A stretch of DNA of 64,000 bases from Sporosarcina sp. ANT_H38 (lineage in GTDB: Bacteria; Bacillota; Bacilli; Bacillales_A; Planococcaceae), in NCBI RefSeq assembly GCF_008369195.1, contig NZ_VOBC01000001.1:186001-250000 (forward strand), read 5' to 3'. The position numbers and the translations under genes are program-made. Below the pieces are notes generated by a model, which was not told where the DNA came from, searched no databases, and saw nothing but the letters and a program-made list of their open reading frames with translations. This document shows, in pieces, positions 1-6,952 of the stretch. How positions within the stretch are numbered: the first letter of the stretch is position 1; each line of letters begins with the position of its first letter.

Positions 1-45
1 CTATCAATTGAAGAAACATTTATTTTTGATGAGGATGACAAATAA
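1..45 (+). CDS. 3' end of a truncated hypothetical CDS
   Basis: The first bases read in frame to a TAA stop at 43-45 and encode the acidic tail LSIEETFIFDEDDK. The rest lies outside the window, so no function can be given. The following gene begins 49 bases later on the same strand with its own strong ribosome binding site. Confidence 0.4.
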   Translation, partial: LSIEETFIFDEDDK

Positions 46-93
46 TACAATTCATAAAAATGCACATATAAAATAAACAACGGAGGAATGTAA

Positions 94-300
94 ATGCTTA
101 TTATATTACTTATTTTTGGGGTAGTTTTAACGGTTTGGGGTCTTTATCGTATGAGAACAGACGATGGTTTATTTGGGAAAAATCGAAAAACTAAAAACAT
201 ATTCAATTTAATACTGATGGGACAAGCTTCAGGTTTAGGACAATTTTTGAGCGGAGTCTTATGTATGATAATATGGATTATCTCATTTTTTATTAAGTAG
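94..300 (+). CDS. Small two-helix membrane protein, function unknown
   Basis: A 68-residue protein starts at an ATG preceded by a strong site (CGGAGGA, about 6 bases upstream). Residues 1-18 and about 50-66 are strongly hydrophobic and would form two membrane segments. They are joined by a basic, Gly-rich linker with RTDDGLFGKNRKTKN in it. No family is recognised. It is followed about 95 bases later by a good intrinsic terminator, so it can end a transcript. The surroundings (a truncated gene upstream, coding debris downstream) suggest an accessory or decayed segment rather than a conserved operon. Confidence 0.65.
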   Translation: MLIILLIFGVVLTVWGLYRMRTDDGLFGKNRKTKNIFNLILMGQASGLGQFLSGVLCMIIWIISFFIK

Positions 301-395
301 TAACACGAATGAAATCACATATGCAAACAGGGTCATTAGTGCAACAATAAAATAGTTAGTTGTTGTAGTAAATAGAATCATTTGTAGTACAAAAA

Positions 396-440
396 GGGTA
401 GATAGAGCATATATTTTATTTGCTCATCTATCCTTTCGTT
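396..440 (+). terminator. Intrinsic terminator after the small membrane protein
   Basis: GGGTAGATAGAGCA pairs with TGCTCATCTATCC across a short AT-rich loop with one bulge, followed by TTTCGTTTT. The placement fits termination of the gene ending at 300. Confidence 0.6.
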
Positions 441-509
441 TTATATACTGCTGGTCATTCAATAGAACCTAAAGATAGAAACAAGAGTGGCTATGCAATA
501 CCCTGAATA

Positions 510-650
510 TTGGAAATGGTATATGGACTGGTGGACGTTGATGCTATGCTCGAATTGGGTGATGTTAAGTTCAATGACTTGGTACAAATAAATGTTTATT
601 GTTCAGCGTGTAAATCTAAAGATAAATTTGAACAGCACTTATGCTTATAA
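510..650 (+). pseudogene. Short coding remnant with a CxxC pair
   Basis: A TTG-started frame (alternative ATG at 516) gives about 46 residues, including VDAMLELGDVKFNDLVQIN followed by YCSACKSKDKFEQH, and stops at 648-650 just before a hairpin terminator. The composition looks protein-like and there is a CSAC pair, but no ribosome binding site is visible and the upstream frame is closed. It is either a decayed C-terminal fragment or chance. No family is recognised. Confidence 0.25.
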
Positions 651-664
651 TTTAAGAGACTGTA

Positions 665-704
665 AAAACAGCCACCTTCTATTAAACAGAAGAGTGGCTG
701 TTTT
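665..704 (+). terminator. Strong hairpin terminator
   Basis: AAAACAGCCAC (665-675) pairs with GTGGCTGTTTT (694-704), with an inner CTTCT/AGAAG extension. It is A-rich on one side and T-rich on the other, so it could act on either strand. Confidence 0.7.
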
Positions 705-751
705 CGTTTATTTGTTGTTATATGTAAGGGGTTTGTTTGCTCGATAAGAAT

Positions 752-789
752 TTTTACAACAGTTTTACAACAACGCTATTTTTACAACA
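752..789 (+). repeat. Three direct copies of TTTTACAACA
   Basis: TTTTACAACA occurs at 752-761, 763-772 and 780-789. The third copy overlaps the end of the minus-strand terminator at 788-820. Short spaced direct repeats at the 3' end of an RNA gene resemble integrase or other protein binding sites, but no integrase is visible in the window. Confidence 0.5.
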
Positions 790-1044
790 AAAAAGCACCA
801 CCCAATTAAGGATGATGCTTGATTGTAAACCATTGGTATATATGGCTTTGTAAAGCATAGCCGCCTTTGCCGTATGGTCTTAGAAAGTTTTAAACCACCA
901 CTTCTCAAAGTGGGTGTTCGCAGAAACAATCCTGTATGTCCCGGTTATCGAAAGAACTGGGTATGCCATTCCTGTTTCTAGGTAAAACTCCCGATTACAG
1001 ATTAAAGGTTAAAACTTAATGGGTATACGCACAACGCAGCTTGT
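788..1044 (-). ncRNA. Candidate structured ncRNA of about 257 nt
   Basis: This minus-strand unit has a sigma-A-like promoter (TTGAAA, 17 bases, TACACT) ending at 1051 and an intrinsic terminator at 793-820 followed by a U-run. No open frame of useful size lies between them. The body is rich in hairpins: GCTTT-GT-AAAGC near 847-858 inside a longer stem, CACTT/AAGTG arms near 899-911, CCCGGTT/AACTGGG near 940-961, and AGAAACA/TGTTTCT arms flanking the latter. It is not recognised as tmRNA, RNase P RNA or SRP RNA. A divergent 6S-type RNA or an unlisted regulatory RNA is possible. The 5' end is inferred from the promoter. Confidence 0.55.
793..820 (-). terminator. Intrinsic terminator of the candidate ncRNA
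   Basis: Read on the minus strand, AAGCATCATCC pairs with GGGTGGTGCTT through G-U wobbles and is followed by a run of T. On the plus strand the same arms contain A-C mismatches and lack the T-run, which gives the direction. Confidence 0.7.
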
Positions 1045-1050
1045 AAATAT

Positions 1051-1079
1051 AGTGTACATCATCTGCTTCATATTTTCAA
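1051..1079 (-). promoter_or_regulatory. Sigma-A-like promoter for the candidate ncRNA
   Basis: On the minus strand a TTGAAA box (1079-1074) and a TACACT box (1056-1051) are separated by exactly 17 bases. No coding region follows within the next 250 bases, so the likely product is RNA. Confidence 0.6.
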
Positions 1080-1190
1080 ATGAAATTGTTGGAAACCTAT
1101 TATGAAATTCTTTAATTGTTTCCGTGTCAGGTAACGCTACAACGTTTATAATAGTTAAGTAAAGAATTTAATTAAAAAAGGAGAATAAGT

Positions 1191-1670
1191 ATGACAGGGA
1201 AGACACACATCTTAGGCGGTATTACTGCAAGTCTTGCCTATGCACAATTTACAAATCATGATCCGATTATCATGCTTGGGGCAGGGGTGATTGGCGCTTT
1301 GCTTCCTGATATTTGCCATAGTGGCAGTAAAGTTGGAAGGAAATTACCTCTGTTATCGAAACTGATTAATATGGTATTTGGACATCGTACATTTACGCAC
1401 AGTTTATTGTTCCTAGTGATTGTTGCCACTTTATTGAATTCATTCGTTCCTAATGAAGCCTTGAAGGCAGGTTTTTTGGCTGGAATGGTAAGTCATTACG
1501 TATTAGATATGGCGACTAAAAACGGCATTAAACTGCTTTACCCATTGAGCATGACAGTTCGCTTTCCATTGACGACAAGAACTGGTGGCGCGGTAGAAAA
1601 CATTGTGTTCAGTATTTTAGCGCTTTTATCATTCTATTTCGGCTATGAAGCGTTCAGTTTTTATCTTTAA
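1191..1670 (+). CDS. YdjM-like membrane-bound metal-dependent hydrolase (DUF457)
   Basis: A 159-residue integral membrane protein with a good site (AAGGAG) before the ATG. It carries the His/Asp pattern of the DUF457/YdjM family: TGKTH at the N-terminus (His6), LLPDICH (Asp40, His43), GHRTFTHS (His65, His70) and SHYVLD (His102, Asp106). These probably coordinate a metal at the membrane face. Several hydrophobic segments surround them. Family members are described as putative membrane hydrolases whose substrate is unknown; in enterics YdjM is SOS-regulated, but no LexA box was identified here. It stands alone ahead of the YitT-family gene, 80 bases upstream of it. Confidence 0.85.
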   Translation: MTGKTHILGGITASLAYAQFTNHDPIIMLGAGVIGALLPDICHSGSKVGRKLPLLSKLINMVFGHRTFTHSLLFLVIVATLLNSFVPNEALKAGFLAGMVSHYVLDMATKNGIKLLYPLSMTVRFPLTTRTGGAVENIVFSILALLSFYFGYEAFSFYL

Positions 1671-1751
1671 CTGAAGTTGGTTTTGAAAAAATTGATGTCA
1701 TATCGCTCTTTTTGCTGGAATGGAAAGGGTGAAAGAGAGGAAGCATAAAAA

Positions 1752-2624
1752 ATGGCAATACAAAAATTTAAAAAAACGGTCTTATTTGAATATATTCAAA
1801 TCATATTTGGAGCTGCACTCGTCGGTTTAGCTTTCAATATTTTCCTGTTACCGTCTAGGCTAGCTGCAGGCGGAGTTTCTGGAATTAGTACGATACTCTA
1901 TGAACTTTTCCAATTCAATCCGGCTTACGTACAGTGGCTCATTAATATTCCGCTATTAATACTTGGGGTCTTGCTAGTCGGCAAGGAATTCAGTATGAAA
2001 ACGCTTGTTGGGACATTTTTTGTTCCATTCGTGATCTGGCTAACTACCGATATAAAGCTTGCAGTAGATAATCCACTATTAAGCGCGATTTACGGTGGGA
2101 TTATGCTTGGTGTAGGTCTTGGAATTGTGTACAGAGCTAACGGCTCGACTGGTGGTACGGCTTTAATCGCTCAATTGGTTAAGAAATATACTGGCTTTTC
2201 GAGTGGTTTTTCACAGTTGCTAGTAGATGGACTCGTTGTCGTTACATCGGCGTTTGTATTCAACTTTGAACTTGCACTTTACGCAATGATAGCAATTTAC
2301 GTTACGAGTAAGGTGATAGATTTTGTCCAGTTGCAAACGTCGCCGACCAAATTGGTACTCATCATTACTGATAAAGAAGAGCAAGTTCAAAAAATTATTA
2401 AAAATGATATTAATCGCGGATTAACGAAAATAAAAACAATTGGTGGGTATACCAATCAAGAGAAAACTATGATCCTATGTGTCGTCGAACAATCGGAGGC
2501 TGTTTACTTTAAGAAGCTTCTTCAAACAAAAGAACCAACTTCGTTTGTCATCTTCTTGAATGCTTCTGAAATACTTGGCCGAGGGTTTTCTAGAGCGCAA
2601 TATGATGAAGAGAATATAAAATAA
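1752..2624 (+). CDS. YitT family membrane protein (DUF161 plus DUF2179)
   Basis: This 290-residue protein matches the YitT architecture. Residues about 10-195 form five or six membrane helices with the typical LPSRLAAGGVSGISTILYE and YRANGSTGGTALIAQL motifs. Residues about 200-285 form the cytoplasmic DUF2179 domain, with GLTKIKTIGGYTN and a conserved regulatory-looking fold. Bacillales genomes carry many paralogues with no established substrate. The start follows GAGAGGAAGC. A perfect terminator follows directly, so it is probably a single-gene unit. Confidence 0.9.
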   Translation: MAIQKFKKTVLFEYIQIIFGAALVGLAFNIFLLPSRLAAGGVSGISTILYELFQFNPAYVQWLINIPLLILGVLLVGKEFSMKTLVGTFFVPFVIWLTTDIKLAVDNPLLSAIYGGIMLGVGLGIVYRANGSTGGTALIAQLVKKYTGFSSGFSQLLVDGLVVVTSAFVFNFELALYAMIAIYVTSKVIDFVQLQTSPTKLVLIITDKEEQVQKIIKNDINRGLTKIKTIGGYTNQEKTMILCVVEQSEAVYFKKLLQTKEPTSFVIFLNASEILGRGFSRAQYDEENIK

Positions 2625-2631
2625 AATCGAA

Positions 2632-2675
2632 AAAAATGACCTGTATGCGAAATTTTCGCATACAGGTCATTTTTG
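2632..2675 (+). terminator. Perfect intrinsic terminator after the YitT-family gene
   Basis: AAATGACCTGTATGCGAAA pairs perfectly with TTTCGCATACAGGTCATTT around a minimal loop, followed by further T residues. The stem is long and symmetrical and could work in both directions. Confidence 0.85.
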
Positions 2676-2754
2676 TTTTTTATAAAGGTTTTCCTTTCGC
2701 ATTTGTCGAAATAGACTGTATGTTGCAATCATTTGATTGATAGGAGGAATAGAA

Positions 2755-3204
2755 ATGACGTACAAAGTGGAGCAAGTTGAGGATTTAAAGGCAATTGATA
2801 TCTCTCATTTAGTGAAAGAAAGCGAAACGGAAGGGTACCGATTTTTAACACGACTAGTCAATGATTATGCGGATGGAACGAACACATTCAACAAACCTGG
2901 TGAAGCGCTGTTATCCGTTCAAAATGAAAACGGTGAGATAGTAGCAATCGGCGGAGTAAATCAATCACCTTTTTCTGAAGATACACAAGTTGCACGTTTG
3001 CGGAGGTTTTATGTTTTAGATGATGCAAGGCGGCAGGGTGTAGGATCCCTTTTATTAAAAGAAATTGTTGACCATTCACGTAATGCATTCAAAGAAGTAA
3101 CAGTGAGGACTGAATCTTCAAAAGCAGATGCTTTTTATAGGGCCAACGGATTTGAATTGGATGACTCTGCTTCTGAGACGACTCATTTGATGAAGTTGCA
3201 ATAG
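2755..3204 (+). CDS. GNAT family N-acetyltransferase
   Basis: The 149-residue protein starts at the ATG at 2755, with AGGAGGA about 6 bases upstream; an in-frame TTG 18 bases earlier lacks a site. It shows the GNAT core: a beta strand with IVAIGGVN, then LRRFYVLDDARRQGVGSLLL, which contains the RRQGVG acetyl-CoA pyrophosphate loop, and a C-terminal AFYRANGFE. The acyl acceptor cannot be deduced. It is flanked by hairpins on both sides, so it is probably transcribed alone. Confidence 0.88.
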   Translation: MTYKVEQVEDLKAIDISHLVKESETEGYRFLTRLVNDYADGTNTFNKPGEALLSVQNENGEIVAIGGVNQSPFSEDTQVARLRRFYVLDDARRQGVGSLLLKEIVDHSRNAFKEVTVRTESSKADAFYRANGFELDDSASETTHLMKLQ

Positions 3205-3236
3205 GAATAACCGGTAGGCTACTCAAGTAAAATCAA

Positions 3237-3281
3237 TACCAGGTACAGAAATGATTCTAAATCATTTCTATACCTGGTTAA
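3237..3281 (+). terminator. Long inverted repeat, probable terminator
   Basis: ACCAGGTACAGAAATGATT pairs with AATCATTTCTATACCTGGT (one mismatch). The following TTAACTTTCG is only weakly T-rich, so termination efficiency is uncertain. Confidence 0.55.
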
Positions 3282-3345
3282 CTTTCGTATTGTTTTTATT
3301 GGAAAATATAGTGCCGCTATGTCGCAAAAGAATTGAGGGATTTTA

Positions 3346-3915
3346 TTGGAGAAATGGAAAACGATTAAGTCGGAGTATCACTACAAAACACCTTTTGGGA
3401 ACTTAAGGAAAGATAAGTGTCAGCTTCCAAACGGGGCAATCATTGATGATTATTTTGTCCATGAGTATGAGGATTGGGTAAATGCAGTTGTACTCACCAA
3501 AGATAAACAGGTCGTATTCGTAGAACAATACCGTCATCCTGGTCAAGGATTTTATGTGGAAATTCCTGCTGGGAAAATTGAAGAAGGAGAGTCGCATGAG
3601 GAGGGGATTTTAAGGGAGTTACGAGAAGAGACGGGTTATATTTCGATGACGAAACCTATTAAACTAGGCGAGTTTATGGTGAATCCAGCTACTCAAACAA
3701 ATAAGGTTGTCACCTTTCTAATTTTGGATGCTTATAAAGAATATGATCAGGAATTAGATGAAACAGAAGAAATAGAAGTGAAACTTATTCCTTTAGATGC
3801 AATAGAGGAGATGATTCGCAGCCAACAAATAACTCAACTTTTTTCAGTTAGTGCCTATTACTGGGCCAAAGATTTGTTGAATAATTCATTTGCCTTGCCC
3901 TCAGAAAAGAGGTGA
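3346..3915 (+). CDS. NUDIX hydrolase, ADP-ribose pyrophosphatase type
   Basis: A 189-residue protein starting at TTG, with GAGGGA 5 bases upstream. The Nudix box lies at residues about 76-98 (GKIEEGESHEEG followed by RELREETG). The preceding FVEQYRHPGQGFYVEIPAG is typical of the ADP-ribose pyrophosphatase subgroup (NudF type), which cleaves ADP-ribose to AMP and ribose 5-phosphate. The C-terminal helix is acidic. The next gene starts 5 bases after the stop, so the two are probably co-transcribed. Confidence 0.85.
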   Translation: MEKWKTIKSEYHYKTPFGNLRKDKCQLPNGAIIDDYFVHEYEDWVNAVVLTKDKQVVFVEQYRHPGQGFYVEIPAGKIEEGESHEEGILRELREETGYISMTKPIKLGEFMVNPATQTNKVVTFLILDAYKEYDQELDETEEIEVKLIPLDAIEEMIRSQQITQLFSVSAYYWAKDLLNNSFALPSEKR

Positions 3916-3919
3916 GTAT

Positions 3920-4459
3920 ATGAAAAGTAACAATCATGCTCTAATCATTGGTGGGACGGGTATGCTTGCCGGAGTTTGTCTTCATCTTGCACGTGAAGGT
4001 TATTCTGTTTCTGTCATTGCGCGTACATTGTCGAAGTTTAAACGATTGAAAGTAGAAAGTCCGCCAAATTCTATATTTCCACTTATTGCTGATTATGATA
4101 CAGATGATGTTTATGAAGAAATTAATAAAGTGATTCTAGAACGGGGTACGTTTGATCTTATTATTAGCTGGACGCCAAATTACAGTGTGCTTGAGCGTAT
4201 TTGTGAGATGAATGATGGAGACAGACCGTTTCGTTTATTCCATGTGAAGGGAAGCCGACGATATTTCGAAGATGAGTCAATCCGGATTCCTAGCCTGTGT
4301 AGATACCGGAAAGTCTTTTTAGGATTTGTGATGGAAGATAGTGATTCACGCTGGCTTACACATGAAGAAATTGCGAGTGGAGTCATTAAACAAATCTTGA
4401 AAGATGATGAAGAGGGCATAATAGGTCAAATCCATCCCTATGAGCTACGGCCGAAATAG
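3920..4459 (+). CDS. SDR-like Rossmann-fold protein
   Basis: The 179-residue protein starts at ATG 3920 behind AGAGGTGAG; a longer frame back to 3890 runs into the previous gene and has no site. Residues 5-30 form a nucleotide-binding motif (IIGGTGMLAGV, then a helix). The rest resembles short-chain dehydrogenase-like proteins, but a clear YxxxK catalytic pair is not obvious, so it may bind NAD(P) without classic dehydrogenase activity. It is adjacent to the NUDIX gene, 4 bases downstream of it. The link to nucleotide metabolism is only positional. Confidence 0.7.
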   Translation: MKSNNHALIIGGTGMLAGVCLHLAREGYSVSVIARTLSKFKRLKVESPPNSIFPLIADYDTDDVYEEINKVILERGTFDLIISWTPNYSVLERICEMNDGDRPFRLFHVKGSRRYFEDESIRIPSLCRYRKVFLGFVMEDSDSRWLTHEEIASGVIKQILKDDEEGIIGQIHPYELRPK

Positions 4460-4487
4460 CTAGTTTGTACTTCGAAAATAATATGAA

Positions 4488-5066
4488 GTGAGGGAGTTAA
4501 TACTGAAGAGGAAATACGGAAGCAGATATGATTGGAAGCGTGTGACGGAAAGGGTGTATACGGAGCTCTATATTGAGACGGATTCATCCTTCAAAGGATA
4601 TGTAAGTTTGCTGCATATGAAAGAAGTGAGGGAGCCCCTCTATATGTCATATGAAGACAGGACTATTTGCATCGCGGATGACGGATATTACTGGATGCAA
4701 CATTTCCCAGAAGGGCAGCACCATTCAATTACGACGGTGTTCAATTCATCAGGTGGACTTGTGCAATGGTATATCGATATATGTAATAGGATTGGTTATT
4801 CTACGGAGAATGGCCCGTGGATGGATGATTTATATTTAGATCTTATTGTATTACCAACCGGGAAAATCATTGAAAAGGATATTGATGAGTTGGAAATCGC
4901 CTTGAAAAACAAAGAAATTTCTACTAGTGAGTATGAATTAGCTTGGACTGAATTTGACAGACTTAAATTATTACTGGCGGATGGTTGTATGAAATTAGAG
5001 GAAATGACGAGACCCCATTTTGATTTGTTGTCCCGGTCTTTTGTTAACATTGAAAGGAGTGATTGA
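4488..5066 (+). CDS. DUF402 family protein (FomD/Ntdp-like phosphatase fold)
   Basis: About 190 residues with the DUF402 pattern: DDGYYWMQHFPEG, QWYIDIC and DDLYLDLIVLPTGK. The acidic residues are expected to bind divalent metal, as in FomD and nucleoside tri/diphosphatase relatives. The start is uncertain. The GTG at 4488 has no site, whereas AGGGAG sits 6 bases before a CTG at 4503 that would give the family-typical LKRKYGSRYDWKR N-terminus. It ends inside the start region of the following GNAT gene, indicating translational coupling. Confidence 0.8.
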   Translation: MRELILKRKYGSRYDWKRVTERVYTELYIETDSSFKGYVSLLHMKEVREPLYMSYEDRTICIADDGYYWMQHFPEGQHHSITTVFNSSGGLVQWYIDICNRIGYSTENGPWMDDLYLDLIVLPTGKIIEKDIDELEIALKNKEISTSEYELAWTEFDRLKLLLADGCMKLEEMTRPHFDLLSRSFVNIERSD

Positions 5067-5574
5067 GATATTAATTCGAAAAGCAGAGGTAGAAGATGCA
5101 GAAGGAATTGCAAAAGTCCACGTGGATAGTTGGAGGACGACATACAAAGGAATTGTGCCGGAAACTTTTTTAGAAAACCTTTCCTACGAGCAGCGCGAAC
5201 TGACTTGGAAAAGGGGGATAAAAGAGAATAACGTATACATAGCAGAAGATGAGAATGGTCAAGTCATAGGATTTTCTACAGGAGGAAAAGAACGCACCGG
5301 GAAATACGAGGCGTATACAGGGGAATTATATGCGATTTATATCTTGAAAGAGTACCAAGGAAAAGGGATTGGTCAATTACTCGTCCAGACTGTTGTGGAG
5401 GATTTAAAAGTTAAGAATTTGAACTCGATGCTTATATGGGCCATAGAAGAAAACCCAGCTTGCCGTTTCTATGAAATGTTAGGTGGAAAGAAGATGGACA
5501 CTGAAGAAATCGAAATTGCTGGCAAGAAGTTGAGTGAAGTTGCATATGGATGGGGAGATATAACTAATTATTAA
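5059..5574 (+). CDS. GNAT family N-acetyltransferase with a non-standard start
   Basis: The domain begins with ILIRKAEVEDAEGIAKVH and contains VDSWRTTYKGIVP, common in Bacillales acetyltransferases, with LKEYQGKGIGQLL as the acetyl-CoA loop. The listed GTG at 5059 overlaps its own AAGGAG site (5054-5059). The only codon at ideal spacing is ATA at 5068, so initiation at a rare codon or by coupling to the overlapping DUF402 stop is likely. The C-terminus (CRFYEMLGGKKMDTEEIEI) is typical of the family. The substrate is unknown. Confidence 0.8.
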   Translation: MIEILIRKAEVEDAEGIAKVHVDSWRTTYKGIVPETFLENLSYEQRELTWKRGIKENNVYIAEDENGQVIGFSTGGKERTGKYEAYTGELYAIYILKEYQGKGIGQLLVQTVVEDLKVKNLNSMLIWAIEENPACRFYEMLGGKKMDTEEIEIAGKKLSEVAYGWGDITNY

Positions 5575-5625
5575 TAGTTTTATAACTTTTTGTACATAAC
5601 GAATGGAAGTCACTTAGGAATGGAA

Positions 5626-5649
5626 TGTGAAAATGTGAAAATGTGAAAA
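5626..5649 (+). repeat. Three perfect tandem octamers at a start region
   Basis: TGTGAAAA is repeated three times without interruption between a plausible site (AGGAATGGA, 5616-5624) and the start of the alpha/beta hydrolase. Each copy supplies a GTG in a different frame, because eight is not a multiple of three. Confidence 0.75.
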
Positions 5650-6602
5650 TGCGGAAGATGAAAAGGATTTTCAAGATAATTATTCTTTCAATTATCATTC
5701 TTTTTGTTGTCATCATTTCGGGCTCTTGGTTTTATCATTCGACTGTTATGAAAAAAGAAATTGCCTCAACTCCAGCGCCAGGAGTACTAGTTGACGTAAA
5801 TGGTCATCAAATGCATGTTTACGCAGAAGGAGACGGAGAACAAACGATTGTATTCCTTTCGGGTGCTGGAACTAGTGCGCCAACGTTGGATTTTAAGCCA
5901 CTTTGGTCTGAACTATCTCCTAAGTATACAATTGCGGTCGTGGAAAAAGCAGGATATGGTTGGAGCGATACAGCGGATGTATCAAGAGAGATTGACGACA
6001 TTCTTGAGGAAAGCCGAACAGCACTTAGACTTGCAGATGTTCAGCCGCCATACGTTTTGGTTGCTCATTCAATGTCAGGATTGGAAGCCATCCGCTGGGC
6101 CCAAAAATATCCGGAAGAAGTGCTGGCGATTATCGGCCTTGACCCCGCAATTCCGGTAGTTTATGAAGTAATGCCGCTTCCATCTTTACCGACAAAACTA
6201 GCAGCTACAGTTTTTGCTCGCACAGGACTAATCAGATTGGTCCCTTCCATAGTAAATAGTTCTGCAGCGATTGAATCGGGTTATTTATCAGAGGAAGATA
6301 TGACGACATATCGTTCGCTTTTTTATCGAAGGACGCTCACTTCCAATATGCTCGAAGAAACGAAACAAGTCCAGGCGAATGCTGAAAAAGTCGGGCAAGC
6401 TGAGATGCCAATCGAAGTTCCAATGTATTTCTTCATCTCAGACGGAAAAGAAATCGGGATAACGAATTTGAGAGAGATGCTCTCTAATTATAGTGGTCAA
6501 CTTGACCGTGGTCAGTTTTTATATTTGGATGTCGGACATTATGTCCATGCTTGGGAACCTGAAATTATTGCGAATGAAATTGATACATTTCTCATGCGTT
6601 AA
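5643..6602 (+). CDS. Membrane-anchored alpha/beta hydrolase
   Basis: The product is about 319 residues. An N-terminal basic patch and a hydrophobic segment at residues about 9-30 make an uncleaved anchor or signal. The hydrolase domain follows: YAEGDGEQTIVFLSGAG (oxyanion strand), VVEKAGYGWSD, the nucleophile elbow LVAHSMSG (Ser) and the late LDVGHYVHAW (His). The closest general group is S33-type or haloalkane-like hydrolases; the substrate is unknown. The start is ambiguous among GTG 5643, ATG 5649 and ATG 5658, because an octamer repeat separates the site from the frame. Confidence 0.82.
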   Translation: MKMRKMKRIFKIIILSIIILFVVIISGSWFYHSTVMKKEIASTPAPGVLVDVNGHQMHVYAEGDGEQTIVFLSGAGTSAPTLDFKPLWSELSPKYTIAVVEKAGYGWSDTADVSREIDDILEESRTALRLADVQPPYVLVAHSMSGLEAIRWAQKYPEEVLAIIGLDPAIPVVYEVMPLPSLPTKLAATVFARTGLIRLVPSIVNSSAAIESGYLSEEDMTTYRSLFYRRTLTSNMLEETKQVQANAEKVGQAEMPIEVPMYFFISDGKEIGITNLREMLSNYSGQLDRGQFLYLDVGHYVHAWEPEIIANEIDTFLMR

Positions 6603-6637
6603 GGATAGGCCAGTTATTTAAATTGGAAGGAATGATT

Positions 6638-6952
6638 ATGTTGGGTGAACGATTTACAATCACAGATGTAGAAAGAGAAAAAGTATTAGGCAATTACTTT
6701 AAACTAGGTTTACAAGGACCGCTAGACGTATTTCCGAGTAAAGAAAAAAGGAGGTATATTATTGCCCAAGAAATAATTAAGCATTTTGTAGTGGATAAAA
6801 CATATGTAGAAAAAGAGATAAATGACTTATTAGCAACGATTTATCCTGACTTCGCGACGGTTAGACGTTTTCTGATAGATTATCGTTTCATGAATCGAAG
6901 TGATGACGGCAAGCATTACTGGATTGAAGACAGAACACATGCAAATACATAG
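6638..6952 (+). CDS. DUF2087 domain protein
   Basis: The 104-residue protein starts at ATG 6638 with GGAAGGA upstream. The sequence NYFKLGLQGPLDVFPSKEK, then the RRYIIAQEI stretch, VEKEINDLLATIYPDFATVRR and FLIDYRFMNRSDDGKHYW is the complete DUF2087 pattern, a small winged-helix-like domain often joined to transcription factors or acetyltransferases. Here it stands as a separate protein directly before a GNAT-like gene that overlaps its 3' end. It probably binds nucleic acid or regulates the neighbours, but no target is visible. Confidence 0.82.
   Translation: MLGERFTITDVEREKVLGNYFKLGLQGPLDVFPSKEKRRYIIAQEIIKHFVVDKTYVEKEINDLLATIYPDFATVRRFLIDYRFMNRSDDGKHYWIEDRTHANT

Noticed and set aside
5800..6159. 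119-codon alternative frame within the alpha/beta hydrolase
   Set aside because: It overlaps a gene with clear catalytic motifs in another frame and has no signals of its own.
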